A DNA stretch of 64,000 bases from Peronospora farinosa (Eukaryota > Oomycota > Peronosporomycetes > Peronosporales > Peronosporaceae): the NCBI GenBank assembly GCA_947646735.1, contig CANTFK010000865.1, forward strand, positions 93,798-157,797, read 5' to 3'. Shown piece by piece: positions 31,697 to 40,853 of this stretch. Below the pieces are notes generated by a model. The model worked only from the letters and a program-made list of their open reading frames with translations. It ran no database searches and was not told the origin of the DNA. Made by a program: the position numbers and the translations under genes. Every line of letters starts with the position of its first letter. Positions within the stretch are counted from its first letter, which is position 1.

Positions 31697-33760
31697 ATGG
31701 CTGCGGGTGGCGGACTAACGAAGAACCAACGGCGACGGCTCAAGAAGCGAGCGCAGAAGCAAGCAGAGGCCAATGGCATCGAGATGGACTCCGCCATTAT
31801 CAGCAATAAAACCATTAAGCCGACGGAGGAGACGACCGTCGCATCTCCTCTCGACGTGGACGTGGAGTACGTAAGTGCCGATCCAAGCAAGGAACTGGCG
31901 CTACCGGTGGACGATCCGAACTTTGAGGAGATGATGCGCGTGTTTGGAAAGTTTTCGTCTGCTGAGGAGCTCTGTGGTACGACAGACAATGAGGTACGTC
32001 CAGACTGTCGAATTTGCACACTTTTATCGTCGTTTATGGTTGATAAATGGCATTATTACTGCTCTTTAGGATGGAAAAGAAGAAGATAAGAAGGACAATG
32101 AAAAGGTGAATGACCAAATAGTAAAGGAGGAGGAAGAGGACGAGCAGGTGCTATCCAGAAAAGCCCGCAAAAAAAGCAAGCGACTCAGTGTCGCAGAGCT
32201 GAAACAGCTCGTGTCGTATCCTGATGTCGTAGAGGCCCACGATGTCACGTCTGCAGATCCGCGTCTTTTAGTGTATTTGAAGTCGTACCGCAACACGGTG
32301 CCGGTACCTCATCACTGGTGTCACAAGCGTAAGTATTTGCAAGGAAAGCGTGGTTTTGAGAAACAGCCATTCAAGTTGCCAGAGTTTATTGCACAAACGG
32401 GCATTGCTGAAGTGAGAGAATCCGTTGCGGAGGATGATGAAAAGAAAAAGAACAAGCAGCGAGCGAGAGAACGCGTGCAGCCCAAGATGGGGCGAGTGGA
32501 TATTGACTACCAAGTGTTGCATGACGCTTTCTTCCGTTTTCAGACAAAACCAAAGCTCACGCAGCTAGGTGATCTGTACGTTGTATCTACTTTTGATAAG
32601 ATATTTGGTAGAAGGATCATTGTCTAACATTGGTACTGGATTCAATCTTGTAGGTACTACGAAGGAAAGGAATTTGAAGTAAAGCTGAAAACAAAGGTGC
32701 CTGGTCAGCTCTCAGATGAGCTGAAGTCAGCACTCGGTATGGTGGAAGGTGTCCCACCTCCGTGGCTGCTGAATGTACAGCGATACGGTCCACCTCCTGC
32801 ATATCCAAACCTTAAGATTCCAGGTTTAAACGCGCCAATTCCCGAGGGTGCCAGTTTTGGCTACCATCCCGGTGGCTGGGGTAAGCCGCCGGTGGACGAA
32901 AATGGTGTACCACTTTATGGTGACGTTTTCAGTAAGGCGGGTGAAACAGAGAACCAGGTAATGATAGTTGTTAAATGTGCTGCTACAAAAAAATTAGCGA
33001 GCTAGTGAGCCAACAGTTTTTGTACTACAGGGTGAAGAAATTAACCGAGAGAGATGGGGAGAAATTGAAGAGGAAGAAGGTTCGTTCTGCAGAAGTTGCG
33101 TACTGAAAGTAAGTAGTGTTCTCATCTTAGTTTTGGAATTTGTGGAAATGCAGTGGACGAGGAGGAAGATGAAGGTGAGGAAGCAGAAGACTTCAAGGAA
33201 GGCGATGCAGAGGCTAAAGGTCTTGACGCAACTGGTCTGGAAACTCCTTTTGTGGATGGCATTTCAAGTGTGGCATCCGGCCTCACCACGCCGGGTATCG
33301 TAGATTTGCGAAAGGGCTCTCGGTACGTTGGTGCTACCAGCTTCAGCTTCGTTGGTACCTATATATGTATATTGTTTCTAATTATATGCTGACATTTAAT
33401 GAGCAGAGGAACAGAAACACCTGATGCCCCCCAGCAGCTATACACCGTTTTGGAGCAGAAAGAGGTGGGTACTCCATCACTTTTCTACTTTGCGCAAGTA
33501 TCCATTACTAATGTTCTACTCTTGTCATGTAGACATCGGTGGGGACGTCGCTATACGGCTCAGGTCATGCATATGTTGTACCTGGTGCAGCCGAAGATTC
33601 GAGCGGCACCCGCACGGAGACTGGTCGAGTTAGGCGTCGCTTCGAAGATGCACCTCTGTCGAAGTCAGCGAATCCTGCGGAAGATGAAGATGAGGCTATT
33701 CAGAAGAAAAAGAGGGCCAAGACCGAACAGAGCAAAAAGCTCAAGGATTTCAAATTCTAA
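31697..33760 (+). CDS. SF3B2: Splicing factor 3b subunit 2 (SAP145/Cus1)
   Basis: Component of the SF3b complex of U2 snRNP, acting at the branch site in the nucleus. Proposed exons: 31697-31993, 32070-32575, 32654-32957, 33031-33079, 33154-33322, 33407-33464 and 33533-33760; every junction keeps frame (introns 69-84 nt) and the sum is 536 residues. Visible: a basic N-terminus (KNQRRRLKKRAQKQ); the SF3b-binding DUF382 region (LKSYRNTVPVPHHWCHKRKYL, KRGFEKQPFKLP, HDAFFRFQTKPKLT, GDLYYEGKEFE); and the PSP domain (SALGM, PPPWLLNVQRYGPPPAYP, GWGKPPVDENG). An acidic stretch and a conserved-type C-terminus follow (QQLYTVLEQKE, RRRFEDA, KLKDFKF). Shorter than the human protein and close to yeast Cus1: the N-terminal SAP and proline-rich part is missing. 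Confidence 0.93.
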
Positions 33761-33863
33761 GTATGGGTATTTCTGCAGTAGACAGCAGTAACGTACAGCG
33801 AACTTGACTAAACACGTCCATGGTGCTTACTCTTGTGTTAGCGGCTAGTTAAATAGATCTTAC

Positions 33864-34312
33864 TTAGAGAGGTGGAAGTCCCATAGCCTCACGCAGCTCC
33901 ATAATCTGTCGTCGCTCATCAGGCGGCAGGGATTGGATAATCTCAGGTGCCAAGTTTTGCACCTGCTCCAGAAGTTCCTGCTGCTCTTGATCCAACTTCT
34001 CCATCAGGTCATTCGACACGCCCTATAGTAGTAGCAAATACAAGTGAGAAATGATTAGTTAAATAATATCCGTATCATATCCCAAATCCAACTTACAATC
34101 GTATTGGCAGGGGCGGGTCCTGATGCCGTACTCTCTTTAATCATTCCGAGCTGAAGCTGTGCCTGAGCAACGGCACGAGCCAGTTCTGGGTGATCTTGAA
34201 GAAGCCGTCTTGTCTCTACCGGATCGCTTTCATTGCATTGCTTTAGCTGGTATACAAGCTCGTACACATCTGCCACCGGTAAATCCTTGACACTAGTCGC
34301 TTTGACTTCCAT
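33864..34312 (-). CDS. Small CstF64-like hinge plus C-terminal domain protein
   Basis: Likely mRNA 3'-end processing factor. Two exons, 34312-34097 and 34022-33864, joined in phase 0 by a 74-nt intron, give 124 residues. The first half (TRRLLQDHPELARAVAQAQL) resembles the CstF64 hinge, which binds CstF77 and symplekin. The second half (QVQNLAPEIIQSLPPDERRQ) resembles the CstF64/Rna15 C-terminal three-helix domain. The N-terminal RRM of CstF64 is absent and the start has only an 18-residue leader. It is divergent from PARN (150 bp between the ATG at 34312 and the preferred PARN ATG) and convergent with SF3B2 (103 bp). Confidence 0.75.
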
Positions 34313-34462
34313 TTTTGTCGAATGTCATGTAATGAAGTAAAATACACCATGTAGCACACGAAGAAACACTACATGGTGTGTCATACTTTCATACATGACA
34401 TCCTTTTGTGTGTCCACATAAATGAACCCACTGTATCCATTTTCTTCGTAGCCACCCACCGC

Positions 34463-36310
34463 ATGCTGCGTGCCTCACAGTCGTCGCCGCTGTTCCATTG
34501 CTCGCGTCGCTTCAACATTCTCTCATTGAAATCTATTGCAACAACAACATCAACAACAACAACAACAAAGCTTTCTGAGACTTTTACTGATCAACACTCA
34601 CTAGACGAGATGAACGTGACACGCCATAACTTTTCCAAGTGTCTAAGTGATCTACAGAAAGACTTAAAACTACCTACGTGTCGTTTTGTAGCCATTGACA
34701 CGGAATTTACTGGTCTATCACCTAATGAACTGGAACGTGAACAGTATTTGGATACACTGGAGGAACGTTACCGTAAGGTAAAGCGTGCAGGTGAGAGTTT
34801 CCTTATCACACAATTTGGATTATCGACTGTGCATTTAAACAAGAAAGATCAGTTTCATATCAAGACGTGGAACTTTTACATATTTCCTCGACCTTATGGC
34901 TCACTGGATGAACGCTTTTTGTGTCAAGCCTCGAGTCTTCAGTTTTTATCCGAACACGGCTTTGATTTTAACAAATTCATTGGAGATGGCATCCCTTTTG
35001 TCAATTTGTCCACGACTACGGCAATGAAAAAGCGTCTAAAACGTCGTGTAGATGGTCTAACGAAGATCAATAAGAATTTACAGCTATCGGATGATGGTGT
35101 GGCGTTTGAAAAAGAAGTAAAGGAGCAATTGGACCAGTGGATTGCTGACGGAGCGAAGAAGGGTGAAACGTTACTTGTACCGACGAGGAACTCATTCTAC
35201 TCAATGATTGTACATGAGACTGCACGTGCTAGGGCTAGCTATCTGTACTCGGAAGGTGTCGAAGGAGGTGTCGAAGTGTCGTACGTGTCCAAAAAGATTA
35301 AGGACGAACGTATTGCTGCGAAGGTCAAGGAGATGCAGCACGAGATGGACGATGCAATTGGCTTTTCCAAAGTTATTGAAGCTTTGAGTGAGAGCAAGTT
35401 GCCTGTTGTCGGACATAATGCGCTGTTGGACTTCGTCTATGTCTTCCACCAGTTCTATAAGCCACTTCCCGAGACGCTGGCGGAGTTCAAATCGCAGCTT
35501 CTAGAGCTATTTCCGACCATCTACGATACCAAGCATGTTACACTACGTTCTCCTCTTGGCGAAAAGCTGACATCTACGAGTCTGTCATCGTTGTTTGAGT
35601 ACATGCGCGAGAACGTCAAGCCTGAGCCTAAGAACTTGATCCCGAGTGACAAGCGCTTCGACACGTACCGTGAAGCACTTAAGGCTGAGGCCGATGGCAA
35701 TGAAAGCTCCTTATGCCACGAGGCTGGATTCGACGCGTTTATGACAGCTGTCTGCTTCTTAGGTCTGCTGGCCCACGACGCCAAGGGTGAGCTGCCTGAC
35801 CAGTTGGTGCCTAAGGAAGGTAGCTCTGCTCGTCTCAAATTGCGTCTGGAGGAATTGGAGTGCTTCAAAAACCAGCTGAATCTGATGATCTCGGACGAGA
35901 GCTTCCTGGATCTGGGCAACGTCTCGCAGACGATTGATCGTGCTCGTGTGTATCGTGTATCCAGTACCACAAAGCGCCGGATTCAGCACGTGCGCATGGA
36001 GAACGTGTTTGAGTCGTCCAAAGTGCAACGCATTGTGCGTGAGAGCGACCAGGACGCGTTCGTGATTCTGACGGAGCCTGTGGAAGCGGTAGACGACGAA
36101 ACTAAGGCCAAGTTTGGTGTGAATGTCACTACGTACGATGAGCATGTGGCTGCTGAAGCTAAGAAGTCCCAACTTGAGGTGGCAGAAGCTGACCGCAAGG
36201 TATTCGATAAGATCACAGCTGCTCACGCATCAACAACAACCAGTGACGAGATAACCGTCACTGATGCCAAGGAAGACGCGTTTTCGTGGAATCGCTGCAC
36301 CATTTCATAG
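34463..36310 (+). CDS. PARN: PARN-like poly(A)-specific ribonuclease (CAF1 family)
   Basis: DEDD-type 3' exonuclease that shortens poly(A) tails. Single exon; 615 residues from the ATG at 34463, or 645 if the upstream in-frame ATG at 34373 is used. The family motifs are visible: AIDTEFTGL (first Asp/Glu pair), VGHNALLDFVYVFHQFY (second Asp) and HEAGFDAFMTAVCF (third Asp and His). An R3H-like insertion may lie between the first and second motifs (about residues 170-290). I prefer the ATG at 34463 because the following residues (MLRASQSSP, then HCSRRFN) are basic and Ser-rich, possibly a mitochondrial leader; that is an inference. A Thr-rich run from CAACAACAA repeats follows. Confidence 0.9.
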   Translation: MLRASQSSPLFHCSRRFNILSLKSIATTTSTTTTTKLSETFTDQHSLDEMNVTRHNFSKCLSDLQKDLKLPTCRFVAIDTEFTGLSPNELEREQYLDTLEERYRKVKRAGESFLITQFGLSTVHLNKKDQFHIKTWNFYIFPRPYGSLDERFLCQASSLQFLSEHGFDFNKFIGDGIPFVNLSTTTAMKKRLKRRVDGLTKINKNLQLSDDGVAFEKEVKEQLDQWIADGAKKGETLLVPTRNSFYSMIVHETARARASYLYSEGVEGGVEVSYVSKKIKDERIAAKVKEMQHEMDDAIGFSKVIEALSESKLPVVGHNALLDFVYVFHQFYKPLPETLAEFKSQLLELFPTIYDTKHVTLRSPLGEKLTSTSLSSLFEYMRENVKPEPKNLIPSDKRFDTYREALKAEADGNESSLCHEAGFDAFMTAVCFLGLLAHDAKGELPDQLVPKEGSSARLKLRLEELECFKNQLNLMISDESFLDLGNVSQTIDRARVYRVSSTTKRRIQHVRMENVFESSKVQRIVRESDQDAFVILTEPVEAVDDETKAKFGVNVTTYDEHVAAEAKKSQLEVAEADRKVFDKITAAHASTTTSDEITVTDAKEDAFSWNRCTIS

Positions 36311-36450
36311 AGCAGGAACTGTAGCTAGAGGAGGGAGTTTGTCTTGCGTGTAAGCTGTATGGAGACCTGCAGCATTGTAGCAATAAATACCTTCTTGATT
36401 GTCCATTTATCATTTCAGTCAGCTAGCTAACCGCCACGTCGCATCCTCTC

Positions 36451-37360
36451 ATGGCCAGCGAAAGCGACAACGATTGCGGCGTTCGTAGTGCTGCAGCCGC
36501 GTCTGAACTCGAATTTACTGGTATTAAGCGCGTCGAGGTTCAGCGTCTTCCAACGCATCTAAACAAGGTTCAGGCCGGAGAAGACGATGAAGATGCGCTG
36601 TTATTAGCTTTAGCTCAGCCAGTGGACAGCACCGACCCGCTCTCCTTTCTCTGTTGCTGCAAGTTGAAACGGCTCGGACAGAGCTACGTGAGTAATAGAG
36701 AGCAATAGAAACACTTCTCGCTGCAAGTCTGATGTGGCGTACTCGTTCTGTTAACGCTCTTAGATTCTCCACGAACGACGTGATGGCGTCACGATGGAGA
36801 CCAAGCTCGTGATTGTAGGGCCCCATTGGATCGGGGCCTTGATCACGTTTGGTATTGTTCTGGTGTCCACGGGCATATTCCTCTCCCAGCATGTGGCAAC
36901 GATGCCATGGTACGACACAGTGATGATGTTAGGACTCTGTAGTATGACGCTCTACTATCTGTTCCAGACAACGTGCTCGGATCCAGGCATTGTACGGCCA
37001 GAGAAAAAGGTGATTCTGACTGAAGACGAGAGTGAGGTAGCGGAGTTGGAAGCTGGCAACGTTGCAACAATGGAAAGCTCAATGGAGATGCAGACTGGTG
37101 ACTTTGGTTCACGCCGGCGCCGATCGAGACATCGGTTTTGCGATATCTGCGGCATCGAGCAGGACCGGTCAACAGATCATTGTGACGACTGCGGAGTATG
37201 CGTGGCTGGCTATGACCATCACTGCCCATGGATGGGCAAGTGCATTGGTCGAGGCAACATACATGCCTTCAAGATGTTCAACATCTCGTGGGTCATCTAC
37301 GTCGCTTTTGTGCTTTTCGTCGCCATCACTAGACTTGACTGGGATCAAGCTGCAGTGTAA
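36451..37360 (+). CDS. DHHC-type palmitoyltransferase
   Basis: Membrane S-acyltransferase. Exons 36451-36687 and 36764-37360 (76-nt intron, phase 0) give 277 residues. Two hydrophobic segments (starting near WIGALITFGIVL and TVMMLGLCSMTLYYL) precede the Cys-rich domain: FCDICGIEQDRSTDHC, DDCGVCVAGYDHHCPWMGKCIG. The DHHC Cys nucleophile is present. One hydrophobic segment follows (ISWVIYVAFVLFVAI) and the protein ends ten residues later. Most family members have a fourth membrane segment; it is missing here, so either a short variant or an unrecognised 3' exon. It ends 111 bp from the convergent nucleoplasmin-like gene. Confidence 0.88.
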
Positions 37361-37471
37361 ACATGCACCCTACCGGGTAGACAATACAAAGTCCGCAGAG
37401 AAACTTGATAAGAAGAGCACACCAGTAAAAACAAAGACATGTGCAGGTAGAGAAAAATAGTGTTTCATTTT

Positions 37472-38658
37472 TTACTTGGCGTCGCCATTGGCAGCCTGCT
37501 TCTTGTGTTTTTTCTTACGCTTCTTTTTTTGCAACGTCTCCGCTGAGGCGGCCTCGTTTTGAAACGTGGCGGCATGCACTTCAGTAGGCTTCTCCTCTTT
37601 CTTCTCCTCCTTCTTGACAGGAGGCGTCGTGACCACTGCCTTAACCTTCTTCTCCGACACTTTATCGGAATCAGTGGATGACGAAGAAATCTAAAATTCA
37701 AACAACACAATACTATCAGCGCTACAGCTCCTTTAAAACTACACTTAAGATCTTCACATGCAAAACATACAGCGATAGAGATGTTGCACAGTTATGACTC
37801 GTATGATTCCGACAGGAAAGACCACAAGAGCCTTTTACAAACGCAAAAGACAAGCATTGCTTCAATTGCCGTCTCGCCAGAGCAAACATTATCCAACTGA
37901 CACCACTCTCCTTGAGTATCCACAACTCTACTCCTCCCGCCATCGTTTCCGACAAGCAGTAAGGTGCAAAGAAGATGGACACAGAAAGCAGCAAGCATTA
38001 GATCACAGCCGCACCCAGCACAAATGAGACCGCCACAACAGCTCATCCTACGTCTGCACGGAGACAGCCTTAAGGACCATGCTCGAGTATTAAGACGAGA
38101 AGAACTCACGCCATGAAAGCATACACTTTCCTATACCATCTGGTCTGGACCCCCATGATATCGAAAAAAGGACCACGGGGGTAATTTACAAATGGAAGAT
38201 AAAGAATATCGACACTACTTCACACATGTAAAACCCACCTCTTCTAAATTCTTTTCCTTTGCTTTCTTCTCTGTTCGAGAACGTTTCTTGTTCTTCTTGA
38301 CGAGAGAGTCATCGACATTGGATGCTTTCTCTTCCTTTTCAACCAAGTCAATAGGAGGACCGAGTTGGAAGTAGCCAGTAAGGTTCACAACACCAGAGCC
38401 CTTTGCCAGGTAGAATTTGACCTTGTGGCTGAAAACCAGATCCAACTTCACCTGCAGCGGCTGCTTGTCACCCAAGTGTGCCACTGTACCTTTCCAGGCC
38501 TTGCCGTCGACTTGCTGCGTCTCCAAGCCCAGAGTTACCAGACCGTTGGCACTGGATGCACCACACGTGGCATTGCACACATTAAGCACAAAGCCATCAG
38601 GTACTTCAACGACTGCAGCTTTGGTTTCTGTCACGTCGCAACCCCAAAATGCCACCAT
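37472..38658 (-). CDS. Nucleoplasmin-like (NPL/HD2-type) nuclear protein
   Basis: Probable histone-binding nuclear or nucleolar protein. Two exons, 38658-38239 and 37690-37472, phase 0, give 212 residues. The N-terminal 100 residues have the nucleoplasmin-like fold signature of plant HD2 proteins and yeast Fpr3/Fpr4: AFWGCDVTE, LNVCNATCG, VTLGLETQQV, then GYFQLGPP. An acidic/Ser segment and a Lys-rich tail (KKKRKKKHKK) follow, fitting nuclear localisation. I start at the ATG at 38658, directly before the domain. The intron is 548 nt, far longer than others here. It is divergent from an FKBP gene 733 bp away. Confidence 0.78.
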
Positions 38659-39391
38659 AGCTATCAAAAGATAATGAAATTATGTCCACAATCGACAGAT
38701 GATGACGAATTGGTCGACCTGATAGAATGGCTGGCTGTGCCGGCATAATGAAATTGTGGTGTGGCTCACGCACTGAAACCCTAGCCATGCAATTTGTAAA
38801 CCTGTATAGAAAGTAGTAGTTTGATTAAAGAACTTAAATCAAAGTCGATAGAGCTAGTGTATCTTCTTTATAAATATGCTTGATTTACATTATTGTTCAG
38901 CTTAAGTTGCTAAAAGCATCGAAAGTATACACGCATTGACACGTTTAATTTTTATACACGTGATACACAATAATCAAGGCAGTACATAAGAAACCTGTAT
39001 TTATTTTGTACATGCAACTTGACCAACTCAGCTATCTATATCCTTACTAGGTAGCTCGATGTTTAATAAGTGTTATACAACAACTTCGACACGAAACAGT
39101 AAATTATTCAATGACTATTGCATTCCTCCTCACCTTACCTTCGAAAAATGTCATATGTGCCGTATCCTGAGCCTCACCTTGTCAATAAAGTTGTAATGAG
39201 CAGCATCCCAATTCACAATTTTATCGGAAAAATTGAAATTGAAGTTGAGGTTTTTAATAAACCAGCATTGCAGTCTCGGTTTGACACTGCACTGTTAACT
39301 AAAAAGTCGTCAGCTTGACTTATTTTCCACCAATACGAATTCTTTTCAACGTGCAGCCAGTCAAGCCATGTTTAAGTAAATATTCAGGATC
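38659..39391. other. Shared upstream region of the NPL and FKBP genes
   Basis: AT-rich spacer between divergent genes. A 66-codon ORF at 39118-39318 has no recognisable motif. It presumably holds both promoters. Confidence 0.5.
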
Positions 39392-40606
39392 ATGGTGCTC
39401 ATGCGTCGCCGCGATAAGCGACGCGGCAACGAGGCTGAGGAGATCACAGTAGCGAGTGACTTGTCCATTGGTGCCAATAAAGGTGTGCGCTCCTTAGGAG
39501 GTGCACGATCGGGCCGCTTTGCTGCCGACATGCGCATAAATGTGGGAGGCTATGGCCGAGCCGACAAAACGTGGGGTGTGGACCACCCGTGGCATTCGAC
39601 GGTGGAAGGCGATTTGTTCTCTCAATTGTGCGCTAAGGATCATATGGAAGAAGGTGGAGTGGATCAGGAGAAGACACTGGAGGAACCTGTGCTTGGACTT
39701 AGTCGAGCACAGCTTAAGAAGCGCAAGACAAAGCTCAAGAAGAAGGGGCTGACGGCCAAACAGGCGTCCGAGATGGCTTTGAAAGAGGCTGAAGAGGCCA
39801 AGAAACGTCATGAGGAGGAACAGAAATGCCAGGAGGAGGAACAGATGATTGAAAGACAGGAAGCTGTCAAGAGGAAAAAGCAAAAGAAGAAGAAGGAGCT
39901 GGAGCTGGAACAGGAACAGACGGAGGACGCGGATACGAAGAAAGAGAAACGTAGAAAAGAGAAACAGAAGAAAAAGGAGAAGAAACAGATTGCTGTAGAG
40001 CAGGTAGAACAACAGACTAAGGAACAACAGGAGGAGATGAAGGCTCGGGAAATACTTGCTACGGCTTACGAACAGAACGTCGGTAGTGAAGTGACTACCA
40101 AGAGTGGATTGGTGATTCAGGACCAACGTGCTGGAAAGGGCAAACTGCCACTTAATGGCGAGATGCTTACAGTCAAGTATCGTGGTCGGCTTGGACGGGA
40201 TGGCCTCGTGTTCGGCAAAGGAATGCTCACGATGACGTTTGGCACTGGATCGGTCATTGCTGGATGGGAAGAAGGTCTCGCTACGATGCGGCCCGGTGGC
40301 GTGAGGCTGCTAACGATCCCACCCGAGATGGGCTATGGAGAGAAAGGTAAAGGCGACAAGATCCCGCCTAACTCGACGCTATTCTTTGAAGTGGAACTCG
40401 TGCGAATTGGTAAACGAAAACGAGAGACCATCGGGGACGACGACGTCCCGCTGCCCAGCTCGTTCCAGCGCAAGCGCACTCAACAAAAACCGGACAAGAA
40501 CTGTGACCAGGACGAAAACGACGTTGACATGAAGCTGTCGAAAAGCCAAATTAAGCGACGACGTCGGAATCGAAACAAAAACCGAAACGTGGAAGTCGAC
40601 ACTTGA
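39392..40606 (+). CDS. Nuclear-type FKBP peptidyl-prolyl isomerase with charged coiled coil
   Basis: Single exon, 404 residues. Residues 1-100 have no recognised fold. Residues 105-225 are a Lys/Glu-rich coiled coil with nuclear-signal-like blocks (KKRKTKLKKKG, KRKKQKKKKE). Residues 235-340 form an FKBP domain: VKYRGRL, GSVIAGWEEGL with the conserved Trp, PPEMGYG and FFEVELV. The C-terminus is basic (KRRRRNRNKNRN). FKBPs of this layout (charged region before FKBP) act as histone chaperones or proline isomerases in yeast (Fpr3/Fpr4) and insects (FKBP39/46), but those carry an N-terminal nucleoplasmin-like domain. That domain is absent here and is encoded by the neighbouring divergent gene. Confidence 0.88.
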   Translation: MVLMRRRDKRRGNEAEEITVASDLSIGANKGVRSLGGARSGRFAADMRINVGGYGRADKTWGVDHPWHSTVEGDLFSQLCAKDHMEEGGVDQEKTLEEPVLGLSRAQLKKRKTKLKKKGLTAKQASEMALKEAEEAKKRHEEEQKCQEEEQMIERQEAVKRKKQKKKKELELEQEQTEDADTKKEKRRKEKQKKKEKKQIAVEQVEQQTKEQQEEMKAREILATAYEQNVGSEVTTKSGLVIQDQRAGKGKLPLNGEMLTVKYRGRLGRDGLVFGKGMLTMTFGTGSVIAGWEEGLATMRPGGVRLLTIPPEMGYGEKGKGDKIPPNSTLFFEVELVRIGKRKRETIGDDDVPLPSSFQRKRTQQKPDKNCDQDENDVDMKLSKSQIKRRRRNRNKNRNVEVDT

Positions 40607-40853
40607 TCAAGTAGCGCGCAGACGTACAATGGGCGTCTTATAGTTTTATAGTTGCATGGTACAGATGCAATGCTATTGCTAAGTATTGCAGACAGTTACA
40701 CGAACTTTTAGCCAATTGGAGAATATATTTTGGGCTTGATGACTATTGACCTGCGTGGCCAGGGACGTGCCATTTGACTGGCGACAAACCACAGTAGAAA
40801 AGAGTATAGAGCTTTGTCAGCGCAATTTGAGAAGCTCCGGTAATATTCTAATA

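Noticed and set aside
37792..38109. 105-codon minus-strand ORF inside the NPL intron
   Set aside because: Flanking exons join in phase without it, and the peptide shows no domain.
39118..39318. 66-codon ORF between the NPL and FKBP genes
   Set aside because: Short, no motif, AT-rich promoter region; could be chance.
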